Positions 1 through 9,868 of a stretch of 64,000 bases of DNA are shown one piece after another. Both the position numbers and the translations under genes were made by a program. The stretch's first letter is position 1. Each line of letters opens with the position of its first letter. Under the pieces are notes generated by a model that worked only from the letters and a program-made list of their open reading frames with translations, had not been told where the DNA came from and searched no databases. The stretch is from Methylococcus sp. Mc7 (GTDB taxonomy: Bacteria; Pseudomonadota; Gammaproteobacteria; Methylococcales; Methylococcaceae). The stretch covers positions 62,001 to 126,000 of the forward strand of contig NZ_CP079095.1 in NCBI RefSeq assembly GCF_019285515.1, given 5' to 3'.

Positions 1-954
<954 letters not shown>

Positions 955-1039
955 GGAACAGGCTTGCGGAAGGAAAACTGCTTATTGTAGGCCAAATCGC
1001 CGCGCGGACGGGCGCGACGAAACGCCGCTGGAAAAAAAC

Positions 1040-2974
1040 TCAGGCGGGGACTCGCTGCGGCGGATCGGCAAAAAACGCCCGGACCGCGTTGGGGTCTCGG
1101 GTGATGCGCATCGGCGGCAAGCTGTCCAGGAACACTTTCCCATAACTCTTGGACGTGAGCCGGGGATCGGCCAGCACCAGCACGCCGCGGTCGTCCACAT
1201 CCCGGATCAGCCGGCCCGCGCCCTGCTTGAGGGTGATGACCGCGGCCGGGAGCTGGAACACGCCGAAAGGGCTGTGACCGCGCTTACGGATCGCCTCCAG
1301 CCGGGCGCTGACGACCGGGTCTCCTGGCGATGCGAATGGCAGCTTGTCGATCACCACGCAGGACAGCGCCTCGCCGCGGACGTCGACGCCTTCCCAGAAG
1401 CTGGCGGTCCCGAGCAACAGGCCGTTGCCCGAGGCGCGGAAGTCCTCCAGCAGCCTGGCCTTGGGCTGGGTACCCTGGACGAACAGCGGAAATTCGGTCT
1501 TGCCTTCCAGGATCGACGCCGCTTCGGCCAGGGCCTGATGGCTGGTGAACAGCAGGAAGGCCCGGCCCCGGCTCGCTTTCAACACCGGCCAGGCCGCCCG
1601 CAGCACGGCCCGGGTATATTCGCGGCCCCCCGGCTCGGGCAAGCCCGCCGGCAGGTACATGAGGCTCTGGCGGCGGTAATCGAAGGGGCTCTCCCAGCGA
1701 CGGCAATCGGCATCGGCAATGCCGAGCTGGCGCGAAAAATGCTCGAAGCGCCCGGACACGCTCAAAGTCGCCGACGTGAAGATCCAGGTCGCCTGCCGCG
1801 CCTTGCGGAAGCGCGCGAACTCGCCGGCGATGTCCAGCGGCGTCCGGCTCAGGGAAAAACCGCGCCGGTGGGTCTCGAACCAGCGCACCGATTCTTCGGT
1901 GTCTTCGGCCAGGAAAGCCTCCAGCCGCTGGATGAGCTCGTCGCAGCGCTTCCAGCAGGATTCCAGCCCTTTTCCCCGCACCGCCGCAAGCTTGAGCTGG
2001 GCGGCCAGTGCCAGCAAGGCCGCCTCCATGCGCTTGAGCCCGGCGCTCACGTCCTCCTTTCCGGCGACGGCGTGCCAGGCGTCCCGCCGCAATTCCTCGC
2101 CCAGCGCGGCGCGCATGGCCGTCAGCTCGGCCTTGAGCAGGGTCGCGGCATCGGCCAGCCCGCCCATGTCCGGCGCGTCCTTGGCCCGCTCGATCAGGGT
2201 GTCGTCCGCCAGTTCGCCGAGCTGGCGGGTGCTCAGGCTGATCCCTAAGAACTGTGTGGCGGTTTCGGCGAACTGGTGGGCCTCGTCGACGACGATGACG
2301 TCGGCCTCCGGCAACAGTTCGCCGAAACCGTCGGTCTTGACCGCCCAGTCGGCCCACAGCAGATGGTGGTTGATGACGGTGATCCGCGCCTCCTGGGCGG
2401 CCTTTCTGGCCCGCACCACATGACAGTCTTCGTAGGCCGGACAGTCCTGCCCCAAGCAGTTTTCGGCGGTCGAGGTCACCGAGCGCCACAGCGGCGAAGC
2501 CTCCGGCACATCGCTCACCTCGGCGACGTCGCCGCTGCGGGTCGTCTTCGCCCAGCGGCGGATGCGTTCGAGCTGATCGGCCTCCTCGGCGCTGAAGCCG
2601 GCGCGAAAGCCGAAATCGACGACGTTTTCCAGCCGGTAGGGACAGAGATAATTCGACCGGCCTTTGAGCAGGGCGGTATGCACCGGCGCCGTCAGCGCCT
2701 GCCGCAGCAGGGGCAGGTCTTTCTGGAACAGCTGGTCCTGCAGGTTACGGGTGCCGGTGGACACCAGCACCCGCTTGCCGCTCAGCAGGGCCGGCACCAG
2801 ATAGGCGAAGGTCTTGCCGGTGCCGGTTCCGGCCTCGGCGATCAGACAACGGCCATCGCGGATGGCCTGTTCCACCGCCCGCGCCATGCCGGATTGGGCC
2901 TCGCGCGGCCGGAAGCCCGGCAGCGCACGCGCCAGCGGGCCGTCCTCCGCAAAGGCCTCGTCGACGCCGCTCAC
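1040..2974 (-). CDS. DinG/YoaA-family ATP-dependent DNA helicase (XPD-like, Fe-S)
   Basis: 644-aa superfamily 2 helicase of the XPD/DinG type. It has Walker A AGTGTGKT (48-55), a DEAH box (230-233) and the helicase VI-like element GAGRLIR near the C-terminus. Four cysteines (C111, C173, C178, C184) lie between motifs Ia and II, where XPD/DinG proteins hold a 4Fe-4S cluster. Length and layout fit YoaA (about 636 aa) better than E. coli DinG (716 aa). Family knowledge suggests unwinding of damaged or structured DNA. Translation starts at GTG (2974-2972), one base after the stop of the TPR lipoprotein gene, so the two are probably co-transcribed. Confidence 0.9.
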   Translation of the reverse strand: MSGVDEAFAEDGPLARALPGFRPREAQSGMARAVEQAIRDGRCLIAEAGTGTGKTFAYLVPALLSGKRVLVSTGTRNLQDQLFQKDLPLLRQALTAPVHTALLKGRSNYLCPYRLENVVDFGFRAGFSAEEADQLERIRRWAKTTRSGDVAEVSDVPEASPLWRSVTSTAENCLGQDCPAYEDCHVVRARKAAQEARITVINHHLLWADWAVKTDGFGELLPEADVIVVDEAHQFAETATQFLGISLSTRQLGELADDTLIERAKDAPDMGGLADAATLLKAELTAMRAALGEELRRDAWHAVAGKEDVSAGLKRMEAALLALAAQLKLAAVRGKGLESCWKRCDELIQRLEAFLAEDTEESVRWFETHRRGFSLSRTPLDIAGEFARFRKARQATWIFTSATLSVSGRFEHFSRQLGIADADCRRWESPFDYRRQSLMYLPAGLPEPGGREYTRAVLRAAWPVLKASRGRAFLLFTSHQALAEAASILEGKTEFPLFVQGTQPKARLLEDFRASGNGLLLGTASFWEGVDVRGEALSCVVIDKLPFASPGDPVVSARLEAIRKRGHSPFGVFQLPAAVITLKQGAGRLIRDVDDRGVLVLADPRLTSKSYGKVFLDSLPPMRITRDPNAVRAFFADPPQRVPA

Positions 2975-2975
2975 C

Positions 2976-3500
2976 CTATTTTTCCGCGGCGCCCGTGAGC
3001 CGACCCGCTTCTTCGATCAGCGTCTGGCTTTTCTGGACCAGATCCGGATTGCCCTTGGCCAGCACCTTGCACTTGCGCGCCAGATCGAGCGCGAGGCGCG
3101 GCTGCTGCTGCGCCATGCGGACGGTCGCCAGACGGTACCACAACTCGGGATTGCGCGGCTGCATGCGGATGGCGCGCTCCAAGGTGGCAGCGGCGTTGTC
3201 GAGCTGACCGGAAGCCTGCGCCTTGTCGGCGTCGGACATCAGTGCGGCCACGGCGGGCGTCGGTGCCGGCTGCTTCTTCGCCCCTCCGGAGGTTCCCGGA
3301 GCCGGCTTGGCGGGCTGGACCGCCGCTTTCGGCTTGGGGCTGGGCGCCGGCGATGCCGTGGGGGCCGGACGAACGCTCGGAGCAGGCGGCCGGACCGCCT
3401 TCCGTTGGGCACATCCCGCTGAAACGGCCAGGCAGAGGGCCACCGCCACCCATCGGCAGGGCAGCGCATTGAAACGCCTTGAATTAGCGTACGAATTCAT
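2976..3500 (-). CDS. TPR-containing lipoprotein
   Basis: 174-aa predicted lipoprotein. A hydrophobic signal segment (about residues 15-29) ends at Cys30 in a VSAGC context, which is an acceptable though not ideal lipobox. Residues 37-83 are a Pro/Ala/Lys-rich linker. Residues 87-155 form TPR-like helices, with features such as LDNAAATLERAIRMQPRNPE. The same frame is open far upstream to 3866, but that part overlaps tatD and has no protein-like character, so the ATG at 3500 directly before the signal peptide is chosen. Its likely role is a periplasmic, membrane-anchored scaffold; the partner is unknown. It sits between tatD and the helicase gene. Confidence 0.75.
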   Translation of the reverse strand: MNSYANSRRFNALPCRWVAVALCLAVSAGCAQRKAVRPPAPSVRPAPTASPAPSPKPKAAVQPAKPAPGTSGGAKKQPAPTPAVAALMSDADKAQASGQLDNAAATLERAIRMQPRNPELWYRLATVRMAQQQPRLALDLARKCKVLAKGNPDLVQKSQTLIEEAGRLTGAAEK

Positions 3501-3556
3501 GGAAAAACCGGGTGTAGGAGAAGCCCAACGGGCCGACAATAATCCGTTCCGTAAAC

Positions 3557-4330
3557 CTATCCGTTCCCGAACAGCGCGTAATAGTTCCGCGTCGTCCGGT
3601 CCGCCACCTCGGCCAGCGGGACGCCCCGAAGTTCGGCGATCGTGCCGGCGACATGGCGGACGTGATGGGGATAGTTCGGTTTGCCCCGCAGCGGCACCGG
3701 TGCCAGATAGGGCGAATCGGTCTCGATCAGATAGCGCTCGTCCGGCACTCGACGGGCGACGTCCTGAATGGTTTCGGCGGTGCGGAACGTGACGATTCCC
3801 GAAAAGGATATCGAGAAATTCAGATCGAGCGCGCGCCGCGCCGTGTCCCAGTCTTCGGTGAAGCAATGGAACACGCCGCCCACCTCGCCCGCCTCTTCTT
3901 CCTCGAGGATGCGCAGGGTGTCGGCGCGGGAATCGCGGGTATGGACGATCAGCGGCTTGCCGGCGAGCCTGGCGGCACGGATGTGGGTGCGGAAGCGCTC
4001 GTGCTGCCAGGCGAGGTCCCCCTCGCTGCGGAAATAATCCAGGCCGGTTTCGCCGATGGCGACGACGCGGTCGTCATCCGCCAGCTCGGCCAGACGTTCG
4101 GCGCTCGGCTCCTCGGTATCGGTTTCGTTGGGGTGCACACCGACCGAGACGGAGACGTTGGGATAGGGCTCGATGAGCCGGCGCATGGCGGGATAGTCTT
4201 CCAGATTGATCGATACGCACAGCATGCGGTCGACGCCTTCGGCGCCGGCCTCCTCCATGAAGCGGGAAAAATCGCCGCCGAACGGTTTCAGGTCGAGCCG
4301 GTCGAGGTGGGCATGGGAGTCGATGAACAT
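3557..4330 (-). CDS. tatD: TatD-family metal-dependent deoxyribonuclease
   Basis: 257-aa amidohydrolase-fold hydrolase. The N-terminal metal motif DSHAHLD (residues 4-10), GETGLDYF, IVHTRDS, VFHCFTED and the C-terminal ETDSPYLAP are all TatD/YcfH signatures. Family members are metal-dependent 3'-5' exonucleases linked to DNA repair and nucleotide turnover. The order holB-pilZ-tatD is conserved in many proteobacteria. In E. coli the same operon contains ycfH, so this copy is the YcfH-type paralogue rather than the one beside tatABC. Confidence 0.93.
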   Translation of the reverse strand: MFIDSHAHLDRLDLKPFGGDFSRFMEEAGAEGVDRMLCVSINLEDYPAMRRLIEPYPNVSVSVGVHPNETDTEEPSAERLAELADDDRVVAIGETGLDYFRSEGDLAWQHERFRTHIRAARLAGKPLIVHTRDSRADTLRILEEEEAGEVGGVFHCFTEDWDTARRALDLNFSISFSGIVTFRTAETIQDVARRVPDERYLIETDSPYLAPVPLRGKPNYPHHVRHVAGTIAELRGVPLAEVADRTTRNYYALFGNG

Positions 4331-4368
4331 CGGATTGGGCGCAACAGGGCGGGTTCTGCCCGCAAAGC

Positions 4369-4725
4369 TTACATGGTATGGGTCGGCTGGTCCGATTCAA
4401 GGTGGCCCGACAGATAACTCTCGATCAGGGCCTTGGTGACGCCGGCGTCCTCTTCGTTGAACTGTACGCCTATGCCGGCGGAACGGAAACCGGCGGCACC
4501 CTTCGGGGTGATCCAGACGACCCGCCCCGAGATCGGGATCCGCTCCGGCTCGTCCATCAGTTGCAGCAGCATGAAGACCTCGTCACCCAAGTGGTAACCG
4601 CGAGTCGTCGGAATGAAGAGGCCGCCGTTCTTGACGGTCGGCATGTACGCGGCGTAAAGCGCATTCTTGTCCTTGATGGTCAACGCCAGGATACCCTGGC
4701 GGGCGCCCGCCTGCTCTTCGCTCAA
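4369..4725 (-). CDS. pilZ: PilZ domain protein (type IV pilus assembly PilZ)
   Basis: 118-aa single-domain PilZ protein. The central segment has GGLFIPT, GDEVFMLLQL, the strand ISGRVVWITP and GIGVQF. The R-x3-R and D/N-x-S-x2-G motifs needed for c-di-GMP binding are not evident, as in the founding Pseudomonas PilZ that acts in type IV pilus biogenesis without binding the nucleotide. Its start overlaps the stop of holB by 4 nt, so the two are translationally coupled, which is also the gene order in Pseudomonas and Xanthomonas. Confidence 0.9.
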   Translation of the reverse strand: MSEEQAGARQGILALTIKDKNALYAAYMPTVKNGGLFIPTTRGYHLGDEVFMLLQLMDEPERIPISGRVVWITPKGAAGFRSAGIGVQFNEEDAGVTKALIESYLSGHLESDQPTHTM

Positions 4726-5726
4726 TGCCGTGCTCCCCGTGGTCTCAGCCGGCTCCAGTTTATCAGGATATCTTCCATGATCAGCTGCCGGTTGGCCTGG
4801 CCTTCCAGATTGCGGCGGGCGGCATCGACGTCGTCGAGCCGGGCGAACAGGGTGCGGAGATCCAGGCCCGCCGCCGCTTTCCGCAATCCCTGCTCCAGAT
4901 CGGCATTGGCCAAGCGCAACGCTGCCGGGGTCTCACCGCTGCCGATACGAATGAGGTCCGCGATCCAGCCGCGCAACCATGTCGTGACGGTCTCGCCGTC
5001 TTCCTTGGCCCACTGCTCGGCGACCGCAAGCGGATCGGTCTCGTCCCTCAGCACGGCCAGCCAGTCATCGAAGAGCTTCCTTCTGCGCTGGGCCAGATCG
5101 CCCCCGTGCAGTTCGGCCGCGCGGACCGGTGCGCCGCCGGCCATCGCCAGCAGAGCTTCGGCCTCCTCCCCAAGCCCCTGTCCGCGCAGCCAGCGCAGCG
5201 CCTCTTCCCGCGCCGGCAGCCTCACATCCAGCCGCTGGCAGCGGCTCAGCACCGTCGCCGGCAGTTGCGTGGGGCGCTCGCTGATGAGGATGAACAGGGT
5301 CTGCGGGTCAGGCTCCTCCAGCGTCTTGAGGAGGCTGTTCGCGGCCGCCGTGTTCATGGCATGCGCCGGACGGATGACCACGACCCGGGAAGCGCCGTAT
5401 TGCGGCTTGAGTGAAAGCCTGTCGATCAGGCGGCGGACCAGATCGACGGTGATGCGTTTGCCGGCTTCCTCAGGTTCGATACGAAGGTAGTCCGGATGGT
5501 TGCCCGCCGCCGCCAGGCGACAGGCCGGGCAGGTACCGCACGCCCCTTCGGCCGACGGGCTGGCGCACAGCAGACGGCGGGCGAAATCGTCGGCCAGCGC
5601 TCCCTTCCCCACGCCCGCGGCGCCCGAAATCAACAAGCCCTGCGGCAACCGGCCGGCGGCCAGATACGCCGCCAGCCGGCGGCGGGCCGGCTCCAGCCAA
5701 GGATAGCGACCGACCGGATCAGACAT
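4722..5726 (-). CDS. holB: DNA polymerase III delta' subunit
   Basis: 334-aa clamp-loader subunit of the replicative polymerase. The N-terminal AAA+ module has a zinc-binding set C54, C63, C66, C69 and the SRC-like stretch VLSRCQRLDV. The P-loop is degenerate, with Gly instead of Ser/Thr after the Lys (GAAGVGKG, 35-42). E. coli delta' also lacks a functional ATPase site, so this is expected. It overlaps tmk by 8 nt at its start and pilZ by 4 nt at its end. Confidence 0.93.
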   Translation of the reverse strand: MSDPVGRYPWLEPARRRLAAYLAAGRLPQGLLISGAAGVGKGALADDFARRLLCASPSAEGACGTCPACRLAAAGNHPDYLRIEPEEAGKRITVDLVRRLIDRLSLKPQYGASRVVVIRPAHAMNTAAANSLLKTLEEPDPQTLFILISERPTQLPATVLSRCQRLDVRLPAREEALRWLRGQGLGEEAEALLAMAGGAPVRAAELHGGDLAQRRRKLFDDWLAVLRDETDPLAVAEQWAKEDGETVTTWLRGWIADLIRIGSGETPAALRLANADLEQGLRKAAAGLDLRTLFARLDDVDAARRNLEGQANRQLIMEDILINWSRLRPRGARH

Positions 5727-6345
5727 GACCGGACAACAGCGAATCCAATTGCGAAGCGATCGCCGCCTGCACCACGGCCAGTGGCCGGGCGGCGTCGATC
5801 ACCCGTATCCGACCGGGCTCGGCCTGCGCCAGCGCCAGATAGCCCTCCCGCACCCGCGCAAAAAAAGCCATATTTTCCCTTTCCAGCCGGTCCGGGCCGC
5901 TGCGCCGGTGCGCCCGCATCAAGCCGGTGTCCACCGGCGCGTCCAGCAGCAGGGTCAGATCGGGCCTCAGCCCGGCCTGAATCCAGTCCCGGAGGAAATC
6001 GATGACCGACCGGTCGATACCGCGCCCCGCGCCCTGATAGGCATAGCTGGCGTCGGTGAACCGGTCGCAGACCACCCAGGCGCCCCGGCGCAAGGCCGGC
6101 TCGACCACTTCCCGAAGGTGATGGACGCGAGCCGCGAACAGCAGCAGCAACTCGGCTTCCGGCCTCACTTCTTCCTGATGCAGGAAAATTTCCCGTACCG
6201 CTTCGCCGAAAGCGGTACCACCCGGCTCCCGGGTCGCGACGACCTCCAGCCCCCGGTCGCGCAGCCGGCTCACGATGAAATCGAGATTGGTGGTCTTGCC
6301 GACGCCCTCGCAGCCCTCCAGCGTGATGAATTTGCCCGGTGTCAT
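5719..6345 (-). CDS. tmk: Thymidylate kinase
   Basis: 208-aa dTMP kinase converting dTMP to dTDP. It has the P-loop GCEGVGKTT (11-19), TREPGG, the DR motif in VCDRFTDASYAYQG and the lid-region segment GPDRLERE. The open frame continues upstream to 7383, but that part is antisense-like noise inside mltG. The ATG at 6345 overlaps the mltG stop as ATGA and opens directly into the conserved kinase N-terminus, so it is chosen. It is part of the conserved pabC-mltG-tmk-holB series. Confidence 0.95.
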   Translation of the reverse strand: MTPGKFITLEGCEGVGKTTNLDFIVSRLRDRGLEVVATREPGGTAFGEAVREIFLHQEEVRPEAELLLLFAARVHHLREVVEPALRRGAWVVCDRFTDASYAYQGAGRGIDRSVIDFLRDWIQAGLRPDLTLLLDAPVDTGLMRAHRRSGPDRLERENMAFFARVREGYLALAQAEPGRIRVIDAARPLAVVQAAIASQLDSLLSGHV

Positions 6346-7343
6346 GGCTGCCTGGCCTTTTGGTAAAGATCGACCGCCTGCCGGTGTTCGTCCCAGGTCC
6401 GCGAGAAGCGGTGGCCGCCGTCCCCGCGCGCGACGTAGTACAGGCTCTCGCCCGGCGCCGGGTTCAGCGCGGCCCGCAGCGAAGCCAGCCCCGGCGCGGC
6501 GATCGGCGCCGGCGGCAGGCCGCGGTGAAGATAGGTGTTGTAGGGCGTGTCCGCCTTGAGGTCTTCGCGCCGCAGATTGCCGTCGTAGCGTTCGCCCAGG
6601 CCGTAGATCACGGTCGGATCGACCTGCAGAGGCATGCCGGTACGCAGCCGCCTGACCAGCACGCCGGCCACTTCGGCTTTTTCGCCGGGCTGGGCGGTTT
6701 CTTTCTCGATGATCGAGGCCATGATGAGTGCATCGTCCGGCGTCCGGTAGGGGAGCTCCGGCGCCCGCCGCGCCCATTCCGCGGCGAGGACCTCCGCCAT
6801 CCGCCTGTAGGCGCGCTTCAAAATCTCGATGTCCGGCGTGCCCTTGGTGAAGAAATAGGTATCGGGGAAAAACCGCCCTTCCGGCTCCTCGCCCGGCCTT
6901 CCCAGCATCCGCATCAGCACGGCGCCGTCGCTCTCCGCCGCGACGAGGTGCTCGAGGGCCGGTTGGGCCCGCAGGGCCGCCAGCATCTGCCGGAAGGTCC
7001 AGCCTTCGACCAGGGTCACGGCATGCTGTCGAACCTTGCCGGAAGCGAACAGCGCCAGCAGCCGGCGTCGGTCCATGTCCGGCGGAATCTCGTATTCCCC
7101 CGACTTCAGCTTGCGCGCCTGGCCTTCCTCCCAGGCCAGCAGCACGAACCACCAGGGCTCGTCGATCACGCCCGCCTCCTTCAATGCGAGGGCGACGTCC
7201 TTCAGGCCCTGCCCCCGCGCGATCTCGAACACGACCGGCTCCGCGTTGGCGACCGGCCGTTCGATCGACTTGAGAAAATCGTTCACCGCAGCGATGAATA
7301 CCGCTGCCGCAAGAATCAGCAACATGGCGGCGGCACGCTTCAT
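6342..7343 (-). CDS. mltG: Endolytic murein transglycosylase MltG (YceG)
   Basis: 333-aa inner-membrane protein with one N-terminal transmembrane helix (about residues 4-20) and a periplasmic YceG domain. The catalytic-region motif IIEKETAQPGE and the following VDPTVIYGLG match MltG, whose catalytic Glu lies in the same segment in E. coli. It cleaves nascent glycan strands and is thought to terminate their elongation. It overlaps both neighbours by 4 nt (pabC upstream, tmk downstream). Confidence 0.94.
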   Translation of the reverse strand: MKRAAAMLLILAAAVFIAAVNDFLKSIERPVANAEPVVFEIARGQGLKDVALALKEAGVIDEPWWFVLLAWEEGQARKLKSGEYEIPPDMDRRRLLALFASGKVRQHAVTLVEGWTFRQMLAALRAQPALEHLVAAESDGAVLMRMLGRPGEEPEGRFFPDTYFFTKGTPDIEILKRAYRRMAEVLAAEWARRAPELPYRTPDDALIMASIIEKETAQPGEKAEVAGVLVRRLRTGMPLQVDPTVIYGLGERYDGNLRREDLKADTPYNTYLHRGLPPAPIAAPGLASLRAALNPAPGESLYYVARGDGGHRFSRTWDEHRQAVDLYQKARQP

Positions 7344-8167
7344 TCGGGCAGCACACGTCGCTGACGGTCGTCCACCCGCGCACTCAGCATGCGCGTCACC
7401 TCCCCCACCGCGTAACTCCTGTCAGCCAGCCGTGCCACCGGCCAGATGCCGATGACGCAGTTGGTCAAAAAGACCTCATCGGCGGACGCCAGCTCTTCCA
7501 GCCGGACGCGCCTTTCATGCACCTCGACCCCTTGGGACCGGGCGATTTCCAGGACCAGGCGCCGCATCACGCCATTCACGCCGCAGCGGTCGATCAGGGG
7601 AGTTTCGAGCCGCCCGGCCTTCACCAGGAAAACGTTGCTCATGGTGCCCTCCACGAGGAAGCCCTCGGTGTCGCACATCAAACCTTCCTGGAACTCATCG
7701 GCCCACTCCCCCCGCCCGAGCACCTGCTCCAAGCGGTTCGTATGCTTGATCCCGGCCAGCGCCGTATTGATGCCGAGCGGCGTACGGCAGCGAGTCACGC
7801 TCACCCCGGACCGGTAATATGCCCGCGGAAACTCGGGAGCGGGATGGAGCGACACCACGCGTGTCGGCTCGCCGTCCGCCACAGGCCGGTAGCCGCGGCC
7901 CCCGATGCCTCGTGTGATCTGAATCTTGATGACCCCCTCGGCCGCTTCCGATCCAAGCAGCCGCAGGTCGGCGGCCAGCGCCTCGTCCCCTGGGTAGCGG
8001 ATGCCGAGCCGGGAACAGGCGTCGGCGAGACGGCCGAGATGCCGGGACCACAGCATCGCCTTCCCGCCGCTCACGCGCAGGGTGGTGAATACGCCGTCGC
8101 CGTATTGAAACCCCCGGTCTCGCACGTCGACACATTCCGAGGGGCGGCCGTTGACCAGGACTCTCAT
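7340..8167 (-). CDS. pabC: Aminodeoxychorismate lyase (fold-type IV PLP enzyme)
   Basis: 275-aa PLP enzyme releasing p-aminobenzoate and pyruvate from aminodeoxychorismate for folate synthesis. It shows DRGFQYGDGVFTT, the active-site Lys region AGIKHTNRLEQVL, the E-G-x-x-S-N segment (VEGTMSNVF) and FLTNCVIGIWPV near the end. It resembles branched-chain aminotransferases of the same fold, but the fabF-pabC-mltG context and the Lys-region sequence favour PabC. The gene follows fabF after 57 nt that contain a hairpin. Confidence 0.92.
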   Translation of the reverse strand: MRVLVNGRPSECVDVRDRGFQYGDGVFTTLRVSGGKAMLWSRHLGRLADACSRLGIRYPGDEALAADLRLLGSEAAEGVIKIQITRGIGGRGYRPVADGEPTRVVSLHPAPEFPRAYYRSGVSVTRCRTPLGINTALAGIKHTNRLEQVLGRGEWADEFQEGLMCDTEGFLVEGTMSNVFLVKAGRLETPLIDRCGVNGVMRRLVLEIARSQGVEVHERRVRLEELASADEVFLTNCVIGIWPVARLADRSYAVGEVTRMLSARVDDRQRRVLPE

Positions 8168-8198
8168 CGGCGGAATCCGGCAGAGGTGGAGCGAGGTG

Positions 8199-8220
8199 CG
8201 GAAGCCCGAGGAGGCTTCCG
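8199..8220 (-). terminator. Hairpin between fabF and pabC (attenuator or processing site)
   Basis: Perfect 8-bp stem CGGAAGCC/GGCTTCCG with a 6-nt loop, lying 4 nt after the fabF stop. No T-run follows on either strand, so it is a weak terminator at best. It could separate fabF from pabC expression or protect an mRNA end. Confidence 0.4.
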
Positions 8221-8224
8221 GCGC

Positions 8225-9466
8225 CTAAGCGAATTTCTTGAAAATCAGGGTCGCGTTGGTACCGCCGAACCCGAAGGAATTGGACATGACCACTTCGAGA
8301 TCCTTTTCCCTGGCGGTGTGGGGCACATAGTCCAAATCGCATTCCGGATCGGGCGTATCCAGATTGATGGTCGGCGGCACCACGCGGTCCCGGATCGCGA
8401 GGACCGAGAAGATCGCCTCGATTCCGCCCGCCGCGCCGAGCAGATGGCCGGTCATGGACTTGGTCGAGCTGATCGCCGTCGAGTACGCATGCGGGCCGAG
8501 CACCGTTTTCATGGCACGGGTTTCCGCCAGGTCGCCGGCAGGCGTCGAGGTGCCGTGGGCATTGATGTAATCGATGTCTTCCGGATTGACGCCGGCGTCA
8601 CGCATCGCATGCGCCATGCAGCGCGCCGCGCCTTCGCCGTCCTCCGGCGGCTGGGTCATGTGGTGGGCGTCGCCCGACATGCCGAAGCCGACCAGCTCCG
8701 CATAGATGCGGGCGCCGCGCTTCCTGGCGTGCTCCAGTTCCTCCAGCACCACCACCCCGGCACCATCGCCCAGCACGAAGCCGTCGCGGTCCTTGTCCCA
8801 GGGCCGGCTCGCCCGCACCGGGTCGTCGTTGCGGCGCGACAGGGCACGGGCCGAGATGAACCCGCCCAATGCCGTCGGTGAACTCGCCATTTCGGCGCCG
8901 CCGGCCACCATCACGTCGGCATCGCCGTACTGGATGACCCTGGCCGCGCTGCCGATGCTGTGGGTCGCCGTCGCGCAAGCGGTGACGATCGCGTAATTCG
9001 GGCCTTTCAAGCCGTACTTGATGGACAGGTTGCCGGAAATCATGTTGATGATGTTGGCCGGCACGAAGAAGGGAGAAATCTTGCGGGGTCCGCCCTTGAG
9101 AAACACGCCATAGCCGTGCTCGATGCCCGTGATCCCGCCGATGCCAGAGCCGACGCAGACGCCGACCCGGTCGGCATTGGCCTCGGTGACTTCTAGCCCC
9201 GAGTCTTCGAACGCCTGGCTGCCCGCCGCCATGCCGTAGTGCATGAAGGTATCCATCTTCTTGGCTTCTTTTTCGGGCAGATACCGGGTGACGTCGAAGT
9301 TGCGCACGCTGCCGCCGAAACGGGTGGCGAAGTCGGACACATCGAAATGCTCGATCGGGCCGATTCCGCTGCGGCCATTCAGAATGCTATCCCAGCTTTC
9401 GGGTACATTGAGGCCCACCGGACAGACCATCCCCAATCCGGTGATGACGACGCGACGCTTGCTCAC
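8225..9466 (-). CDS. fabF: 3-oxoacyl-[acyl-carrier-protein] synthase II
   Basis: 413-aa condensing enzyme elongating acyl-ACP with malonyl-ACP. The Cys-His-His triad is visible: the Cys in ACATATHS, the first His in [11 protein letters not shown] and the second in [12 protein letters not shown]. The C-terminus NSFGFGGTN is diagnostic. Length matches the usual 412-414 aa. It follows acpP with a hairpin in the gap, the usual place for separating high acpP output from fabF. Confidence 0.96.
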   Translation of the reverse strand: MSKRRVVITGLGMVCPVGLNVPESWDSILNGRSGIGPIEHFDVSDFATRFGGSVRNFDVTRYLPEKEAKKMDTFMHYGMAAGSQAFEDSGLEVTEANADRVGVCVGSGIGGITGIEHGYGVFLKGGPRKISPFFVPANIINMISGNLSIKYGLKGPNYAIVTACATATHSIGSAARVIQYGDADVMVAGGAEMASSPTALGGFISARALSRRNDDPVRASRPWDKDRDGFVLGDGAGVVVLEELEHARKRGARIYAELVGFGMSGDAHHMTQPPEDGEGAARCMAHAMRDAGVNPEDIDYINAHGTSTPAGDLAETRAMKTVLGPHAYSTAISSTKSMTGHLLGAAGGIEAIFSVLAIRDRVVPPTINLDTPDPECDLDYVPHTAREKDLEVVMSNSFGFGGTNATLIFKKFA

Positions 9467-9495
9467 GCTGACACCTGGAGGTAAACGAAAGAAGA

Positions 9496-9523
9496 CCCCA
9501 CCGGATGACGACGTCCCGTGGGG
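9496..9523 (-). terminator. Hairpin in the acpP-fabF gap (partial terminator/attenuator)
   Basis: Stem CCCCAC/GTGGGG (9496-9501 with 9518-9523), which can extend inward through GGA/TCC. There is no T-run on the minus strand. Its position just after acpP would let the abundant short acpP message end here while some transcription continues into fabF. Confidence 0.45.
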
Positions 9524-9544
9524 CTGATGGAACGGTAAAGCGGA

Positions 9545-9775
9545 TCAGGTGTGGCTCTGGATGTAATCGATCGCCTGCTGAACCGTGGTGATCTTTTCGG
9601 CGTCCTCGTCGGGAATTTCGCACTCGAATTCTTCTTCGAGCGCCATTACCAGCTCGACCGTGTCCAGAGAATCGGCGCCCAGATCGTCCACGAAGGAAGC
9701 CTCGTTCGAGATTTCGTCCTTCACGCCCAACTGTTCGGCGACGATCTTCTTTACACGTTCTGCTATATCACTCAT
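9545..9775 (-). CDS. acpP: Acyl carrier protein
   Basis: 76-aa acidic ACP. Ser36 in the DSL motif ([18 protein letters not shown]) is the 4'-phosphopantetheine site. Length and sequence are typical for bacterial fatty-acid-synthesis ACP. A GAGGA Shine-Dalgarno lies upstream of the ATG at 9775. It sits between fabG and fabF as in E. coli. The 93-nt AT-richer gap upstream may hold its own promoter, since ACP is made in large amounts; none was clear by eye. Confidence 0.97.
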   Translation of the reverse strand: MSDIAERVKKIVAEQLGVKDEISNEASFVDDLGADSLDTVELVMALEEEFECEIPDEDAEKITTVQQAIDYIQSHT

Positions 9776-9868
9776 CGTTTTTTGTCCTCAGTGTTATTCA
9801 AGTTTAGAGGTGCGGAGATTTTAGTGTGAATTCCCGCGAACACAAGCACTCTGGCATAAAAAACCATT

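Noticed and set aside
3501-3866. N-terminal extension of the TPR lipoprotein into tatD
   Set aside because: The extra residues overlap tatD and are Arg/Gly/Pro-rich noise; the signal peptide begins at 3500.
4722-5726. Degenerate Walker A in HolB as a sign of gene decay
   Set aside because: Delta' subunits commonly lack a functional ATPase site, and the rest of the protein including its zinc cysteines is intact.
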